Under the pieces are notes generated by a model. It saw only the letters and a program-made list of their open reading frames with translations. It was not told the origin of the DNA and searched no databases. Below are positions 33,591 to 45,870 of a stretch of DNA of 64,000 nt, piece after piece (within the stretch, counting starts at the first letter, position 1; the number at the start of each line of letters is the position of its first letter). The stretch spans positions 40,614,520 through 40,678,519 of the forward strand of contig CM070625.1 in assembly GCA_036346255.1 (NCBI GenBank), written 5' to 3'. Both the position numbers and the translations under genes were made by a program. The stretch comes from Ampelocalamus luodianensis (Eukaryota; Streptophyta; Magnoliopsida; Poales; Poaceae).

Positions 33591-35496
33591 ACCCTAGCTT
33601 TTGAGTGCGACCATTGTTGACCACTCAAGCTCATTTTCTTCCTTCTTTGCCGTGGGATTCTTGTTTCTATCCTTTGCTTATCCATCCTTAAGCACTGGTT
33701 CCACCTTACAATAAAGATTTGACATCTTTTGTAGGTTGAACCATCGTCCATCTCTGTTGATCAACATCAGATTTTAGAAACTTGGGTGTCTTCCTTCTTA
33801 CAGTAGATAAAACCTAGTTTCGACATTTTGAGCATCTTAAGGACCTTAGAAGGCTGCTGTGAATCATTCTTTTAAGCATCGGTAGCTTGATCTTGCTTCA
33901 AAGCTGAAAAGCATTATTCTAGCTTTTGGTCTTTTGTGTCATTTTCAAGACCTAGGGTTCTTCTGTCAACTTATCATCTTATTTAGGTTTTGACTAAACC
34001 TAGCGACATGACAAGTTGATCTTTCCATTCTTGTCATCATCTATTTTGACTCTTAGTTGAAATATGTCTCTGTTCTTTTGTCGGTTCAGCGAGACAAAAT
34101 AGGTTTTTGCTTTAGCTTTGTAACCTAACTAGTTAGGGTTAGACTAAGGTTGGTTTGGGATATTAATTACCTAAAAGATCATGCTAAGATTCATTTATGA
34201 ACTTTTGCATGATCTATACTTCTTCCGAAAAGCGGCAATCATCTGTTTTGACTCTTTTCAAAAGCAAAGCTGGAACTTTGCAATAAACTCTAATTTCGTC
34301 TTTTGAAAGCAGAAGGTTATAAAATGGGTTATTATCCTTTGTTAGGGTGAATATAACTTAAGCATCTTGTTAATCATGCATTTCTTTATTGATCATACAA
34401 TTTACGATAATTTATACCAATTATCGTTTTGGTATTTATTGGATCTTATGGTTTCTTTTAGAATGCGGTTACTGTTGAAGCAATTGAATCTTTTCTCGAG
34501 CAACGAACACTGCTGCGAAGTCTATTATTACCAAGGCAAGCATCTTCTTTGCACCATGTTGAACCAGATTTTGTACAATAGCTTTTACAAATCCGGTGAT
34601 ATCTGTGCATGCTATTTGTCTGAAAATACAAAATGTGACTTGTAATAGCTAGCTATAACTTTGACATGGTGGATTACCTTAATTATGACCATACACTCAA
34701 CTCTAGTGTAGTCTTGTATACTATATGGTCTATTTTGATTTGGCTTAGATATGCGTCTAGAGATTTTAGAGTTTGACAAGCATATCTTGTCAAACATGGG
34801 AATCTGGCCCGAACTCTGGTTATTTTGAACTCTTTGTCAGTTTCTTTAAATCAGGTCTTGTATTTGAAATTCAAATTGATCGGACAAGAGGAAGCTAGTG
34901 ATGGTGCTTTGTGCACGAGATTGGGTTTTGTGGTGGACTTGTCAGGGTTAATTAAGGACCGAACTCGACTATTGATTCAAGTCCCCACGTACTTCCACAT
35001 GCACGATGTATGGTATTTGTTTGGTTAAGTAAAATGTTGAGACTATTGAGTTGGAAGCAGGAGAGTAAGAATATGTGTATTGACCTTGTATGGCATAGAT
35101 GCTTTGAGTGCGAGGATTGCGTTTTATGCCATGTGAGCTTTGTATGTCGATGTCGGATGTTCTTAGGAGGTGAGCGTATATGTGCCTCGTTGCATATCGA
35201 TACCTTAATGGTGCCGATAGCATTCTACTATGGGTAGGAACCCAATTCGCTTTAAATTGTTTGGATCGGGATTCTTGCGCAACATGTGTGCCCGGTTAGG
35301 CGGATGCTATCGATCGTTGTTTAAGCGGGATCGGTTCACACATGGGGTCCAACTCAATAGTGTTGGCTTGTTGAAAAATACCAAATCTTAGCTTCCCGGT
35401 CGGCATACCAAAAGAAGTGTGTCATCTTTGGAGGCATCCGAAGACAACGAACTAGCTAAGTCATGTGGGTAAAGATGTACACCTGCGGGTATAAAG

Positions 35497-35508
35497 CTGT
35501 TCGAATAG
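35497..35508. other. Decayed twin palindrome in solo LTR-B
   Basis: CTGTTCGAATAG is a one-base variant of the 12-bp palindrome. The second palindrome is reduced to CCTGCGGG at 35482-35489. Confidence 0.7.
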
Positions 35509-35832
35509 CGTGTCCACGGTCATGGGCGATAACTTGAATTGATGTCACTGTATAGAGGTTTTGATTTTCAAAAATCTGGTTTTGGTTTATTTTGGATGGC
35601 ATGAGGAATCATGCCTTTATCTTGTTACATTTAATGTATTTACTTCTTGTTTTACTTTATCTTTGATTTATTAAATTGCTTTATCAAAATTTAGCGTTGT
35701 AGGTTAAGATGTATCGCTTTATGCAAATTTGAACCTTTATACCTTCTGTTGTAACCTTATGCATGTAACAACTCTACCCCTTTGAATAGGATCTAATAAC
35801 CACTTTCTTTTGTTAGTTTGTGTAAGACTTGC

Positions 35833-35851
35833 TGAGTACCTTTTGTACTCA
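35833..35851 (+). other. LTR-B hairpin (solo LTR)
   Basis: TGAGTAC, loop CTTTT, GTACTCA. The stem is kept while the loop differs from the other copies. Confidence 0.8.
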
Positions 35852-36332
35852 AGGTGCCACCACCTATTGTTGCGGTGAGGATGGTTTTCTCTATGAAGTA
35901 CAGTTAGCGCCGATCGGGTGGCGCTAACGAGTGGCGCTACTTCTTTCCTCCACGCAATTGCTGCGGGTGGATGAGGCCATTGGTGGACATTTTCGTTTAT
36001 TTTGCTTCCACTGTATACTGTTAAAGTGACCAAGTCACTTAATATTGTAGTACTAAAACCGAATGATGTAAGCTTATGTTTAATTATGCAAATGTATGAC
36101 TTGTATGTGTATGATGCAATGTTGTTAAAGGATATATATATGCAATGGTCATTGATCACAGGAACCATTGTGAGATATATATATATCAGGGGATCTGTTT
36201 ATTGTAATTGTTACTTGTTGAATTTATACCTTTAGCATGATCTTTAATTGAGGGGCAGATCTTGTTCCTTCATTAATAATCATGTTCTTGTATGAATTTA
36301 ATTAAGTACATTTCCAATAACCCAGAGCCACG

Positions 36333-36337
36333 GCATT
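36333..36337. repeat. Target-site duplication GCATT, right copy
   Basis: Matches 31997-32001. Confidence 0.85.
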
Positions 36338-36730
36338 GGTCGAGACCAAAGGACATGACAGTGTACTCATTACAAACTGTAATTCAGTAGAAAAGCTGTT
36401 TTAGGGGTATCCTCGGCTCTAACCTTGATTTGATGATAACCGGATCGCAAATCAATTTTGAAAAGACTCGGGCCCCAACTAAGCGATCAAAAGATCATCA
36501 ATTCGAAGCGAGAGGATACTTGTTTTGATGGTGACCTCATTTAACGGACGGTAATCCACACACATCATAAGTCTTTGTCTTTCTTTTGACAAAATTAGCG
36601 GGCATCCCCAAGGTGAGAACTCGGTCGAATAAACCCTTTGTCAAGCAACTCTCCAAGTTATTTCTTTAATTCAACCAACTCGTTAACAGGCATTCGATAA
36701 GGACTTCGTGATATAGGAGCAGTTCCAGGA
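36338..36730 (-). pseudogene. pol: E4 reverse transcriptase, N-terminal part
   Basis: Minus strand: NELVELKK, LLDKGFIRPSS, MCVDYRPLNEVTIK, then the YTVMSFG equivalent near 36360 and the Thr-Asn-Ala codons at the insertion point. It joins logically to 32001 across the solo LTR. Frames shift at least four times, for example in the IDDLFD block near 36490. Confidence 0.8.
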
Positions 36731-36769
36731 ACTAGGTCAATTACGAACTCCACTTCCCGATCTGGTGGT

Positions 36770-37271
36770 AACGGGAAGGTCTTCGGAAAGACATCAACAT
36801 ACTCACAAACAATTGGTGCGACTCAAGGAAGGTGGCTTCAACTTGGTGAGCACAAGATGAGAACCCACAGTCTGGGTTGAAAAAGGACTGAAGTGCCGCT
36901 TTCATTAGTTAAAGAAATGGATTTTTGAGCACAATTAATTTGCCCAAGGTTCTTGGACAACCAATCCATTCCTAGGATAACATCCAACCCTTTAGAATCT
37001 ATCACAATCAAATCCGCCCAAAAGTCTACCCCTTCAATATTTATGTTGATATTACGGCAGACTTGATCAGTCAAAAAGACGGACCAGGCGAGTGGATACT
37101 ATGGGGTGGATGAAGATGATGCACAACTAACCGATGTTGAGTAGCAAACTTCCTACTAACAAATGAATGGGATGCTCCAGAATCAAATAAAGCGATGGCG
37201 ATCTTGAAATTAACCGAGGAGCATACCAAGGGCGACTTGAGGTGTGGTGCTTCCTCGTGATGTCGATTCAC
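36770..37271 (-). pseudogene. pol: E4 aspartic protease
   Basis: Minus strand: SSVNFKIAIALFDSGASHSF with the catalytic Asp codon at 37184-37182, then, after one frame change near 37075, IEGVDFWADLIVIDSKGLDV and ILGMDWLSKNLGQINCA. Both landmarks are intact and correctly spaced. Upstream runs the gag linker and downstream the RT N-terminus. Confidence 0.85.
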
Positions 37272-37802
37272 GCGACCTCGGCTGGGCGAGTGGGCTTGAC
37301 CACGGTCGAGGAAGGTGGTGTAGAGCGCACAATAGGCTGGAGAAGATTAAATGGCGGTACCCCTTGCGCCTTGGCATAACCACGATTGGCGAAATGCCTG
37401 GCGCCCTGATAGCATATGACACGACACGACGGTAACAACGGCGGTGGCGGTTTCCACTAGGCATCGGCTTAGTAGTGGAAGGAGATGGACGAGTGCAAAC
37501 AACGCGGTCTCGTGAAAATGGAGCTGGTGCCCACGGAGTCGGGCAACCACGGGCGAGGCCTTGGCGGCTGCGCTAGAAACAAGCGAGAAGTCCTCTATCG
37601 CTGCGTGACTCCTCCAAAGCCTCGCTCTTGCTCGGCCACAATAGCTTTGTTGACCAAATGGGAGAAATTTCTAAAGTCATGCGGATACATCATCGAGAAT
37701 CGGTTTGACGCGAAGGTCCATTCAAGAATCGGTTTAAACGACGAGGTCGATCGAAACATCATCGAGCATATCGGCAGAAATTGAACTCATGCGGATACTC
37801 GG
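37272..37802 (-). pseudogene. gag: E4 gag C-terminal remnant
   Basis: Minus strand: near 37690-37620 the codons for LVNKAIV and a following AEQ match the gag block LVDKAIVAEHK of E1. A degraded knuckle follows near 37440-37370, where CYR, GARHFAN and RGYAKA can be read in two frames. The capsid N-terminal part is missing beyond 37802, where LTR-A begins. Frame breaks are frequent. Confidence 0.65.
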
Positions 37803-39800
37803 TGTAACATCCCAAGTTTAGGACTTGTGTTTCCAATGTAAGAAAATGAGTAGAAATTAAAACTTTCTTACATCATGTATTTCTGCATGTACTAAACGAT
37901 TATTGTACAAGAGTTATGGAAATACAAAGTCACAAGTCTTTTGATCCAAATCTTGATCCTTCAAAAACATTCTTGTTCCATCTTGTGATAATCTCCTGGA
38001 AATATTTTTCCTAAATTCTTGGTTGGTATGTGACCCTACGAAAAATTTCACAATTTTTAGAAATTGTTTGAATACTTTTGGAGGTCAGTCAAACCTACTC
38101 AAATTCTGGTCAAGCGTGGGCCAATGACTTGTGGAATTTTGGAGGAAAAAGCATAGCACAAAACCTCTGAAAATTTTATACAAGGTCATTAACTCAGCTA
38201 GCAAGCTCTGTAAAAATTCCATAATTTTTGGAGTGAGTTTGCTATCTCAAACAAATCCTCAAACTCCAAATCTGTTTGAAACTCAATTTGGAGTGCGAGT
38301 CAAACTCGGGCTCAGTCGGACCAGAGTCAGGCCGGGACGATCGACTCGGTCGAGCCAATGCGCATGGCGCGCACGAGCTTCGATCTCGTGCGGCGCTCGT
38401 GCTGGCGTTGGATTTCAATCCAACGCTCCGACCTCCCAGCGTCGAGGAGCTCTTGGCGCCCTCGGCGCCGAGGTGGTCAAGCGTGGGATATCCATCGTGT
38501 GGCTCACGACCTCCTGAGCCTCCTCGCCGCGTAAGACCTCCCCACCTCGGGTGATGCAGGGCGTCGGGACCACCCCATGCAAATCGGGATCGTCCAGGAC
38601 CTCCCCCCATACTGTTCTCCTCCCTCCACGACCTCCTCGAGCCACGGTCGCCGTGGTTTTCCGCACCCGTGCGTGTGTCGAGTCGAGCGGTTGGGAGCGG
38701 TGGCTGTTACTTTTGGTCCTTCCCAGCGTCTCTTTACGCCATGCATTAATTGTGTGAGCCTAGCCTAAGAGAAGTCATCCCTACCTACACCCTTGTCAAA
38801 TCTAGCAAGTCCACGGCGAGAGCATGGACTTTGTTCACTTGTGGGTCTTGTCCACACAATTACCAAGCTCGATCTATGAATAGCACGAGACCTTCTTTTC
38901 TCCTCTTCTTTCTGCTCTTAGTTGTGCTTGGACTCCCTCGATTGTGAGTGTGAGCCCCAAGCTCAAGCACCCAAGAACACCCCACGAAACCTCCATTGTC
39001 GGGTTTTGGGCTCCCCAAGACCACCTTGAGCTCGGGGTTCAATATTGCTTTATTGGTGTCACTTTGTCATCTTGGTCTCCTCAAGCCTCCCTAACTTGTT
39101 GTGTTTAACCTTCTCGGAGGTTGACAATTTGGGGAGTGCTTGTCGAGTCGAGTCGAGATCATCTTCTTCTCCATCGCCAGCAAACACGTCACGCCGGACC
39201 GTCGACCTTCTCCAAGTTCCTCAGGCCTCCTGGTCCCCTCTACGCCCCTCGGTGCCCATTCCTTAGCCTTGTTGTTATTTTCTAAAGCTCGTGTAGTTTC
39301 GTAGTAAGCCTTCTAGCCTATCTTGGCTCGCTTGGTGTTCAAGGCCGTCATGCGTAAGCGAGGTTGCCACCTTTAGCTCCGTGATGATATTGCGGTTCCA
39401 TTCCAATATTTAGTTGGTGGCGTGGTCCACTCGCGCGACGGCAAGCGTTAAGCGATGCTCGGGATGTTGGGGTGCAAACTTCCGTTTAAATCATCTTTTA
39501 AGACATCATTAATGCCCGTTGTTGCTAATCATTGGGTGCATTAATCGATGCCTTAACACGTATGTCGTTGTGTCTCGGCATGTGGGCCATAGGCAGAGTT
39601 AAAATCCGATAGTCATTAGTGCCCTTTTAAGTTCTGTTAATTCCAATCATTAGCGGCATTAATTGGTGCGTAGCGCCACCTTTTAGTCACTGTCCCAAGG
39701 AACCGCACGATGGAGCACCTTAGACCTTCTAGAGCGGATCGGCGTTCTGGACCTCAGTGAGCCAAATCCCGGCCGTCGGGTCACTTCAGTATCACCGCTA

Positions 39801-40934
39801 GGACCTCCCTCCTCAGGACCTCCCTCCCGCGTTAATCATGGCCGTCAAAGACCACCGGGCTAGATCTGAGCCGTAGAGCCGTCTCAGTTGAAATCGCTAA
39901 GTCATTTGGACCTCTTGGATCAATCCTAACAGTAAAGACCTCCCAAGTTTAGATCGACCGTTGGAGTTGTTTAGAAAAATCCCTAGTCCCGGACCTCCTC
40001 GGTTGCATATCAACCATTGAGGACCTCCTAGGGCTAGACACGGACCTTTAGATCTTTCAGTGAAAACCCTTAAGTGTAAGACCTCCCCTCGTTTAATCTC
40101 GGCCGTTAAGACCACCCTCGGTTAGATCATGCAGTAGATGGGTTTCAGCGTAAATTTCTAAGTCCCAGGACCTCCCTAGTTCTATCTCGGCCTTTAAAGA
40201 CCTCACGGGATTAGCTCTTAGCCGTTAGATCGGCTCTGTGTAAAATCCTGCGCTTGGACCTCCTTGAGTCGATCCTAGCCGTCTAGGACCACCTTGGTTA
40301 AATCTAGCCGCTAGGACCACTCCTGCGCAAAGGACCTCCTGCAGGTCATTTGCCAAAACCACCCTGGACCTCCACCGGGTCCTCTTTGCAAATACCTCCC
40401 CTCGGTCATTTTGCGAGACCACCCTCGGGGTCCTCTTTGTAAAAGCCACCTGGCATTTTACAAAGAAAACCCGCTCAGACCTCTTAGGCTCAATCCTAGC
40501 CGTTCACGACCTCCCCGGTTTAGATCTGAGCGTTAGATCTCATTTTGTAAAATCCATAGCGCTCAGACCTCCCTCCGCGTTGATCTGAACCGTCTAGGAC
40601 CTCCTCCTTTAGATGCATGGCGTTAGGACCTCCTCCTCTGGTCTAAGCCGTTAGATTTAGATCTAACGGGCTGAACCTCCTCGTAGATAAAGCCTTAGGA
40701 CCTCCTAGTGCTCGGGACCGCGAGATCTCGTCGGCGGTCCACGACCTCTGATAAGCGCAAGGACCTCCTTTGCGTCGTTGTGCATGCATTGGTCGTGGCC
40801 GTTGGATCAGATCCCAACGGTCCGGACCTCCCAATGCGGGAGAGGTCTTCCGTGCTGGCTGTGCCGAGTCTGTGGCCTGCGATGCAAGATCAACGGCCCG
40901 ACCTCTCCTTTTCCTTGATTCGATTGGACCTCCA
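39801..40934 (+). repeat. Irregular GACCTCC-rich repeat array
   Basis: By eye there are about 18 exact GACCTCC copies and several one-base variants, spaced roughly 30-110 bp apart, often as GGACCTCC, with interspersed CCGTTAGATC-like strings. A few scattered copies occur upstream at 38505-38640. It is an expansion inside the LTR and is not seen in the other LTR-A copies. Confidence 0.8.
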
Positions 40935-42816
40935 GAGAGCTCAAATTTCCTAAGTCCTTTAATGTTTCAAATTTCAAAAGTGCATAACTTTGTCATTTTA
41001 ATTCCTTTTTGAATGATTCCAGTTGTTGTAGCTCTGTTATAGTATGAACTTTAATCGAGAATAAATTTAAACCTTTGTTATATAGTAGAAAATGACTTTA
41101 ACTACACGATCTTGTTAATATGAAATGGTTGTTTAGAAATTCATTGAAAATATGTTAATTGCATAACTTCTTCTCTACAAATCCTTACTGAGCAACTCAA
41201 CTTGGTAAAATTGGTCTATAGACATGCTTTAATATGAACTAGGTCTTGTCTTTATTTATGTTCCTGAGAAATGATATATGCTAGTTTTAGAACTTAGAAA
41301 AATCATAACTAATTCATTATAACTCCAATTTGTGCAAACTCAGTTTTGCTGTTGTTAGGATAACCATATCTACCTACCATAAAAATTTCAAGTTCCAGAT
41401 CAGTCTAGAAATTTTTGTCATGAACAGTAACCGAAATTAATTTAATTATAATTTTTCAGGTTGAGAGAACTTAGATTAGCCATAACTTTTTCATGCTAAG
41501 TCCAAATGAAGTGATTCTTGTTTCTAAAATTGTCTAAAATCAATCTCTAGCTGCTATAGAAATTTCATGGGATTTGGATGTTCTTTGCTGTTGAGTTCCT
41601 TTTGGTGTTCTTCGTTCTTATCGGTTCTTATCGCCTTTTCGCATTAGGTTCCGAACAATTTATCGAACCTGAGCACTCCCCTTTGCAGCAAGAACAAATC
41701 CTGCAAGGCAAGCAGTTTGATCATGTTAATCCCAGTATTTTAAGTATTTATGTTGATTACAACTTCTATGTATGCATTGCTACTTTGTGTTAAACTATTG
41801 TCGTTAGTTGGCCTAGTAGATGCATTTCCTTAGGTAAATGATTATCCTTTACTACCATGAGCCTAGGTATTGCTGTGATTTAGAGTTCGTGGATGAGCTC
41901 TTGGCACTTAGTAGTTGCGAATCAATTGCTTATCCATGCTTAGCTTCCGGTAGAAATGGGCGGTTATCGACTTGTCAATAACCTTGATCACATAAAACTT
42001 ATTATGATTTATGATTTCAGCCTTGTGCCATGTCTACTTATGAAAACTAAAACTGAAAACAAAATGATTTAGACTTGGGCACAATGGTATGATTGGTGTG
42101 ATTATGGGTGTGGCTGGAATGGTGCAGAGTCAACAAGGACCAGAACATCTTGTTACACTAAACCAAGCATTTATGCGTGCTAACCACACTAGAGGTATGG
42201 GACCTCTCTTGACTTAGTACTTTGGCGTGTATTGGCCGGGTGCGAGGAGTTGCGGGGAGGGATGGAGGTGGGAGCATTGTAGTGTCAGAAGGCTTCCTGT
42301 GATGGCTGGTTGTCTTTAAACTTGCAATGTAGCGTATGAGTTTCTATCCATCTGGCGGCTCGGGGTTAATACACACTATTGGAAAGCGTCTCGTAGGACT
42401 TAGCGTGCCGGCATACCTTGGAAGTGTGCTTTGTGGCTTAAAGGCGGTCGAAGTGTGGGTACATTGGTACACCTGCGAGGTTAAAACTATTGAATAGCCT
42501 CGTCCTAGGTTATGGACACGCTTGCAAGGTCTTTCAAAGTTAGACTACAACCTTTTAATTAAAACTTGTGGTGGTATGAATCGAGGATTAGTGCTATGTT
42601 GTGGTGGCTATTGGGATAGTCACTTCCAGTGGTTACTTGTATGTATCTTTATTACGCTTTTATGTTGACAACAAAATAGATTTGCAAACTTGCTTTTAAA
42701 TGTATTACATTATTGCAAATAAAGTTGGCTTTATGCAAAATGAGACATACAACCTCCACCTAAATAAGCTTGCATGTAGTTTATGAATAGGTGCGCTATT
42801 CCACACATCGATCTTG

Positions 42817-42836
42817 CGAGTACCTTTGTGTACTCG
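42817..42836 (+). other. LTR-A hairpin, variant stem
   Basis: CGAGTAC, loop CTTTGT, GTACTCG. Its stem resembles that of LTR-B while its context is LTR-A. Confidence 0.7.
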
Positions 42837-43249
42837 GTTATCTTCTTAAATGTATTTGTTGCGAGAGGAAGAAGGTGAGCTCGAGGGCCTCACTTTGTGA
42901 GCTTTGTTGTGGTAGCTTGGGCGACTAGCTTGGCGGCAGTCGGTTTCCTTGTGGGTTATGTTGGCTAACGAGTACGACTTTTGTTCTAGCCATCTTATGG
43001 CACTTTGCTTCATTTGTCTTTCTTGTATATTGTTCTATTTGGCGGTCGGCTCTTTTGTAATAACTTTACTTTATGTATGTCGTTATTGAACTTAGTGATG
43101 TATGTTGTATGGAAATAATGTGTAATTTTGTGATGATGTGCATATCTGCAGTGCAGGAAGCATATGTCCATCGAGGCTTAGAATGTTTAATTAGTAACGC
43201 TAGAACCATTTGGAGGTTAAGTGTTACTAGTTAAGTATGCAGGTCCTCA

Positions 43250-44373
43250 GCGTCTACCGCGTTCTGGCCGTTGGATCTTGATCCAGCAGTGCGCCTCGGA
43301 TTTCTTTCGCGCGATCGCGCGCTGCGTGGAGAGTGCTGGCGCGCGGACCCACCGTCGATTCGCGTCGTCAACCTCGCGTTGGCGCGTGCGTGACTCTGTG
43401 CCGCAGCGGCCGCTCTCTAGCACTCCGTCACCTCCGTGACGCACGCCCCTCAACTTTGTCACGGAGCTCCGTTGCTAACGCCACTTCCATTCGAGCGTTG
43501 GAGCCTATAACCCTACCTCCTTCGTCCTCAGCTCTCACTTTCCTCTCGTCGTCGAGAAGGAGGCAAGAACTCGACCCCTCTTGGGTGAGTCTCCTCCGCG
43601 TGGTTTCCCCTTGTTTCTCTCCCTTCCTTCTCCTTTGTGCTCTAAATTTGAACCCTTGTCTTCGTGTGTAGGACCAAGAGCACGAGGGCGCCATGTTGCT
43701 CAGGCACGCTTTTGAGACCGCCCGTCGTGTCATCTTAGTCTCGGTGAGTTTCTACCCATTTCTTGCGCGTCACGGTCGCCATGGGATCACGAGGAACATT
43801 TTCCCTCAATCAATTTTAGCTTTCCATCGCGGGGATCTTGAATCAAACTTTTCCCTTTTACGGCGCAGGGCCCCTTTCTTCCCGTCGGCGACACGGTGAG
43901 CCATTCTCTAATTCCCTCTCTTACACCATCTCAAGGCACATCGATGTTTTTCCCATCACCGTTTCCTCCCTCCATCCTCGGGTTATCCTCTCCTCGGTAG
44001 CACCATCGTCGCGCCATTTGTTCTTCGTCGTGGCTCGACTCATTCAACCTCTCCACCTCGGGTCATTACGTAGCTTCCTAACCCTTCTGTTGCTCATGCT
44101 CACACTAGTTTAGGCGTGCGTTGTCGTGTCGCTATTTTCGTTTTCCGTACTGTCACTCCGCTCGTAGTGTCGCGCGCGCTCTGGTCGGCTCCGTGACTCA
44201 GCCTGCCGGTGCGCATTAGTCGTGGATCTATTTTGGCGCTTAGCGCGCCGCAAAGCCCTCCTTCACGAGCCGCCCGGCAAAGCTCGTGATCGCGGTGAGC
44301 TCCGTGGCGGCGTTCGGCCAGGCACTATAGCTCGTCATTAGGATTAAATCGCAATGATTAGCACTTAAGTGTA
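43250..44373 (+). repeat. GC-rich LTR-like fragment
   Basis: Contains CCGTTGGATCTTGATCC near 43269 and an intron-like stretch, and ends in AT-rich ATTAGCACTTAAG resembling the LTR-A region near 46190. It lacks LTR termini on either side and is best read as an internal piece of a diverged LTR-A. No protein similarity is visible in the open frames. Confidence 0.5.
43585..43671 (+). other. Intron-like module in the LTR fragment
   Basis: GTGAGT donor at 43585, pyrimidine-rich middle, and CTTCGTGTGTAG ending at 43671 (87 nt). Confidence 0.35.
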
Positions 44374-45388
44374 TGTAACCCCAACTTAGGGTTTGTATTT
44401 CAAATGTAAAATTTTGAGGAGAAATAAAAACTTTGTTGTCTCTTCAAATCATTTGAAAGTTTCTACATTTTCCCTAACAATTTCCATTTTCTAGAATTAA
44501 ATTCTTGTGAATAGAAATTGTTGTCAGCACATTCTTAGCCTTCAAACTTGTGATCATCCCTAGGAATATTTTCCTGTCATCTTGATCATCCTATCTACCT
44601 CCCTGAATTATTTCACAATTTTAGATTTTATTTGCTATTTCAAATGGCCAAGTCAAACTAGTTGAAAATCTGGTCAAACCCTAGGTCAGCATGCTTGTGA
44701 ATTTTCTGCAGAATTTTTCATTGCATAAAAGTTCTGGAAAATTTATGCAATGTTGATCTCTGTCTCAATAACTACCATAAAAATTTCGGAATTTTTGGAG
44801 CTCAGGAGCTACCTCTAAAATTCTCCAAACTCTCTCGAGTCTTTTAAAACTTCAAATCGGTATTCAGCATTTGTCGGGCTCGGACCGAGCGACTCAAGCC
44901 GACCGCACGCAAAATGGCTCGGTGCGCCAGCCTAATCGCACCGCGAATCTAATCAATCGTGACCGTCAGTTGTGCATCGCACGATCCGTTCGCGTCTTGC
45001 GCCAAACTTTGTCCGAATGCATACATCAATCAGACCGTCCATTTTAGATCGGCGTCGACCACGTTCTGACGAGTCAGACCACCTAATCGCACCGTGCGGA
45101 TCTGCGGTTGCGCGCCGCTCTTTATCCTTGCGCGGCGGGCCCCACTCGTCGGTCGTCACCTACCTTCGCGCATGAGTCTTTGTGTCTGCGGCGATATCGC
45201 GCATAGTCGCCACCTCGCCTTCTTTGTTAAGTCACGCTTTCGGTTTCAGCGCGCATTGCCTCGGCGCATCTTCGCTGCGTGGCCATGCCACTGCGGCGTG
45301 TAATGCCCATTCCTTTCACCGGCTTGCGGCCACCGTTCTTGAGCTCTCGGTGCGGGCGTCGCCTCTCGATTTCCTCCGCCTCTCTTCC

Positions 45389-45398
45389 TACTTAAGCT
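45389..45398 (+). promoter_or_regulatory. TATA-like site of E5 5' LTR
   Basis: TACTTAAGCT at about 1.0 kb into the LTR; repeated in the 3' LTR at 54366-54375 and in E1 at 5872. Confidence 0.35.
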
Positions 45399-45687
45399 CA
45401 TAAAGCTCTCTTATCCTCCTTTGGACACCCTAAAACCACTTCCTACCCTCCATTGCCTTCCACTGAGCTCAAATTGTGGTAGTGCGCAATCTGCAGTTCC
45501 CCAGTGGTGCCGCTCCATGATGTCGGCACCACAACCGGTGAAGATCATCCCTTATTTTGCGCGTCACATCGTGTTCCAGATCCCTATCATGGTTTCCCCT
45601 CGGCTAATTTTGAGTTTCACTCGCGGGGCCATTGAATTTTGATATCCCTCTTCTTGGCCGAAAGTTGGATCATCGTCCTCATCTCAG

Positions 45688-45780
45688 GTGAGTTGGTTCC
45701 TTGGGCAATTGCTCGCGCTACTTCATCTAGATGCACTCACTCAAGCTATCTCCGTCTCTCTTTTCCCTATTTTTGCTCAG
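45688..45780 (+). other. Intron-like module 1 in E5 5' LTR
   Basis: AG|GTGAGTTGG donor, a CTCAC/CTCAA branch-like stretch, a long pyrimidine tract (TCTCTTTTCCCTATTTTTG) and CTCAG acceptor at 45780; 93 nt. The 3' LTR keeps the same module at 54655-54748. It lies about 300 bp after the TATA-like site, where a transcript leader is expected. Confidence 0.45.
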
Positions 45781-45870
45781 GTTGCTCCTCCTCGGTGACC
45801 CCTTGATCGCCACCGGCCGGTTCTTGTCGCCGGGCCATCTCAGTGACCTCTTGAGCTCAGCGTCCACACG

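Larger units (their letters stand above)
32002..36332 (+). repeat. Solo LTR-B inserted in the E4 reverse transcriptase
   Basis: A 4331-bp plus-strand LTR-B with no internal region. It starts TATAACAGACCCC (TG mutated to TA) and ends AATAACCCAGAGCCACG, a decayed form of the family end. GCATT flanks both sides and the E4 RT reading resumes on either side. Decayed termini suggest it is older than the solo LTR-A. Contains a TATA box (33581), a CCGTTGGAT-type repeat zone (32590-33370) and the family hairpin (35833). No gene. Confidence 0.92.
25291..37802 (-). mobile_element. E4: gypsy chromovirus with LTR-B, 5' end lost, RT split by a solo LTR
   Basis: Minus strand, from high to low coordinate: gag, protease, RT N-terminus, [solo LTR-B insertion 32002-36332], RT C-terminus, RNase H, integrase, chromodomain, polypurine tract and 3' LTR-B. 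The gag 5' part, PBS and 5' LTR are cut off at 37802 by an LTR-A copy. The left flank of the 3' LTR is GCAAT (25286-25290); its partner is not found. All frames are broken. Confidence 0.9.
37803..43249 (+). repeat. LTR-A copy with internal expansion
   Basis: Starts TGTAACATCCC and ends GCAGGTCCTCA, so both family termini are recognisable, but it measures about 5.45 kb against 4.1-4.25 kb for other LTR-A copies. The excess is explained by the GACCTCC-rich array at 39801-40934. No PBS follows the end and no polypurine tract precedes the start. The 5-bp flanks (CTCGG, GCGTC) do not match, so it is neither a clean solo LTR nor part of an intact element. No gene is seen in its 5.4 kb. Confidence 0.8.

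Noticed and set aside
34367..35237. Open frames on both strands around 34400-35240
   Set aside because: They are inside the solo LTR-B, and the same LTR region in E3 and E4 is broken by stops.
38131..39266. Possible host-gene exon with a hydrophobic stretch near 38890-38940
   Set aside because: It sits between LTR-A termini and has no start, splice or domain support; treated as LTR.
39801..40934. Regular satellite DNA
   Set aside because: The heptamer spacing is irregular and no longer monomer could be aligned by eye.
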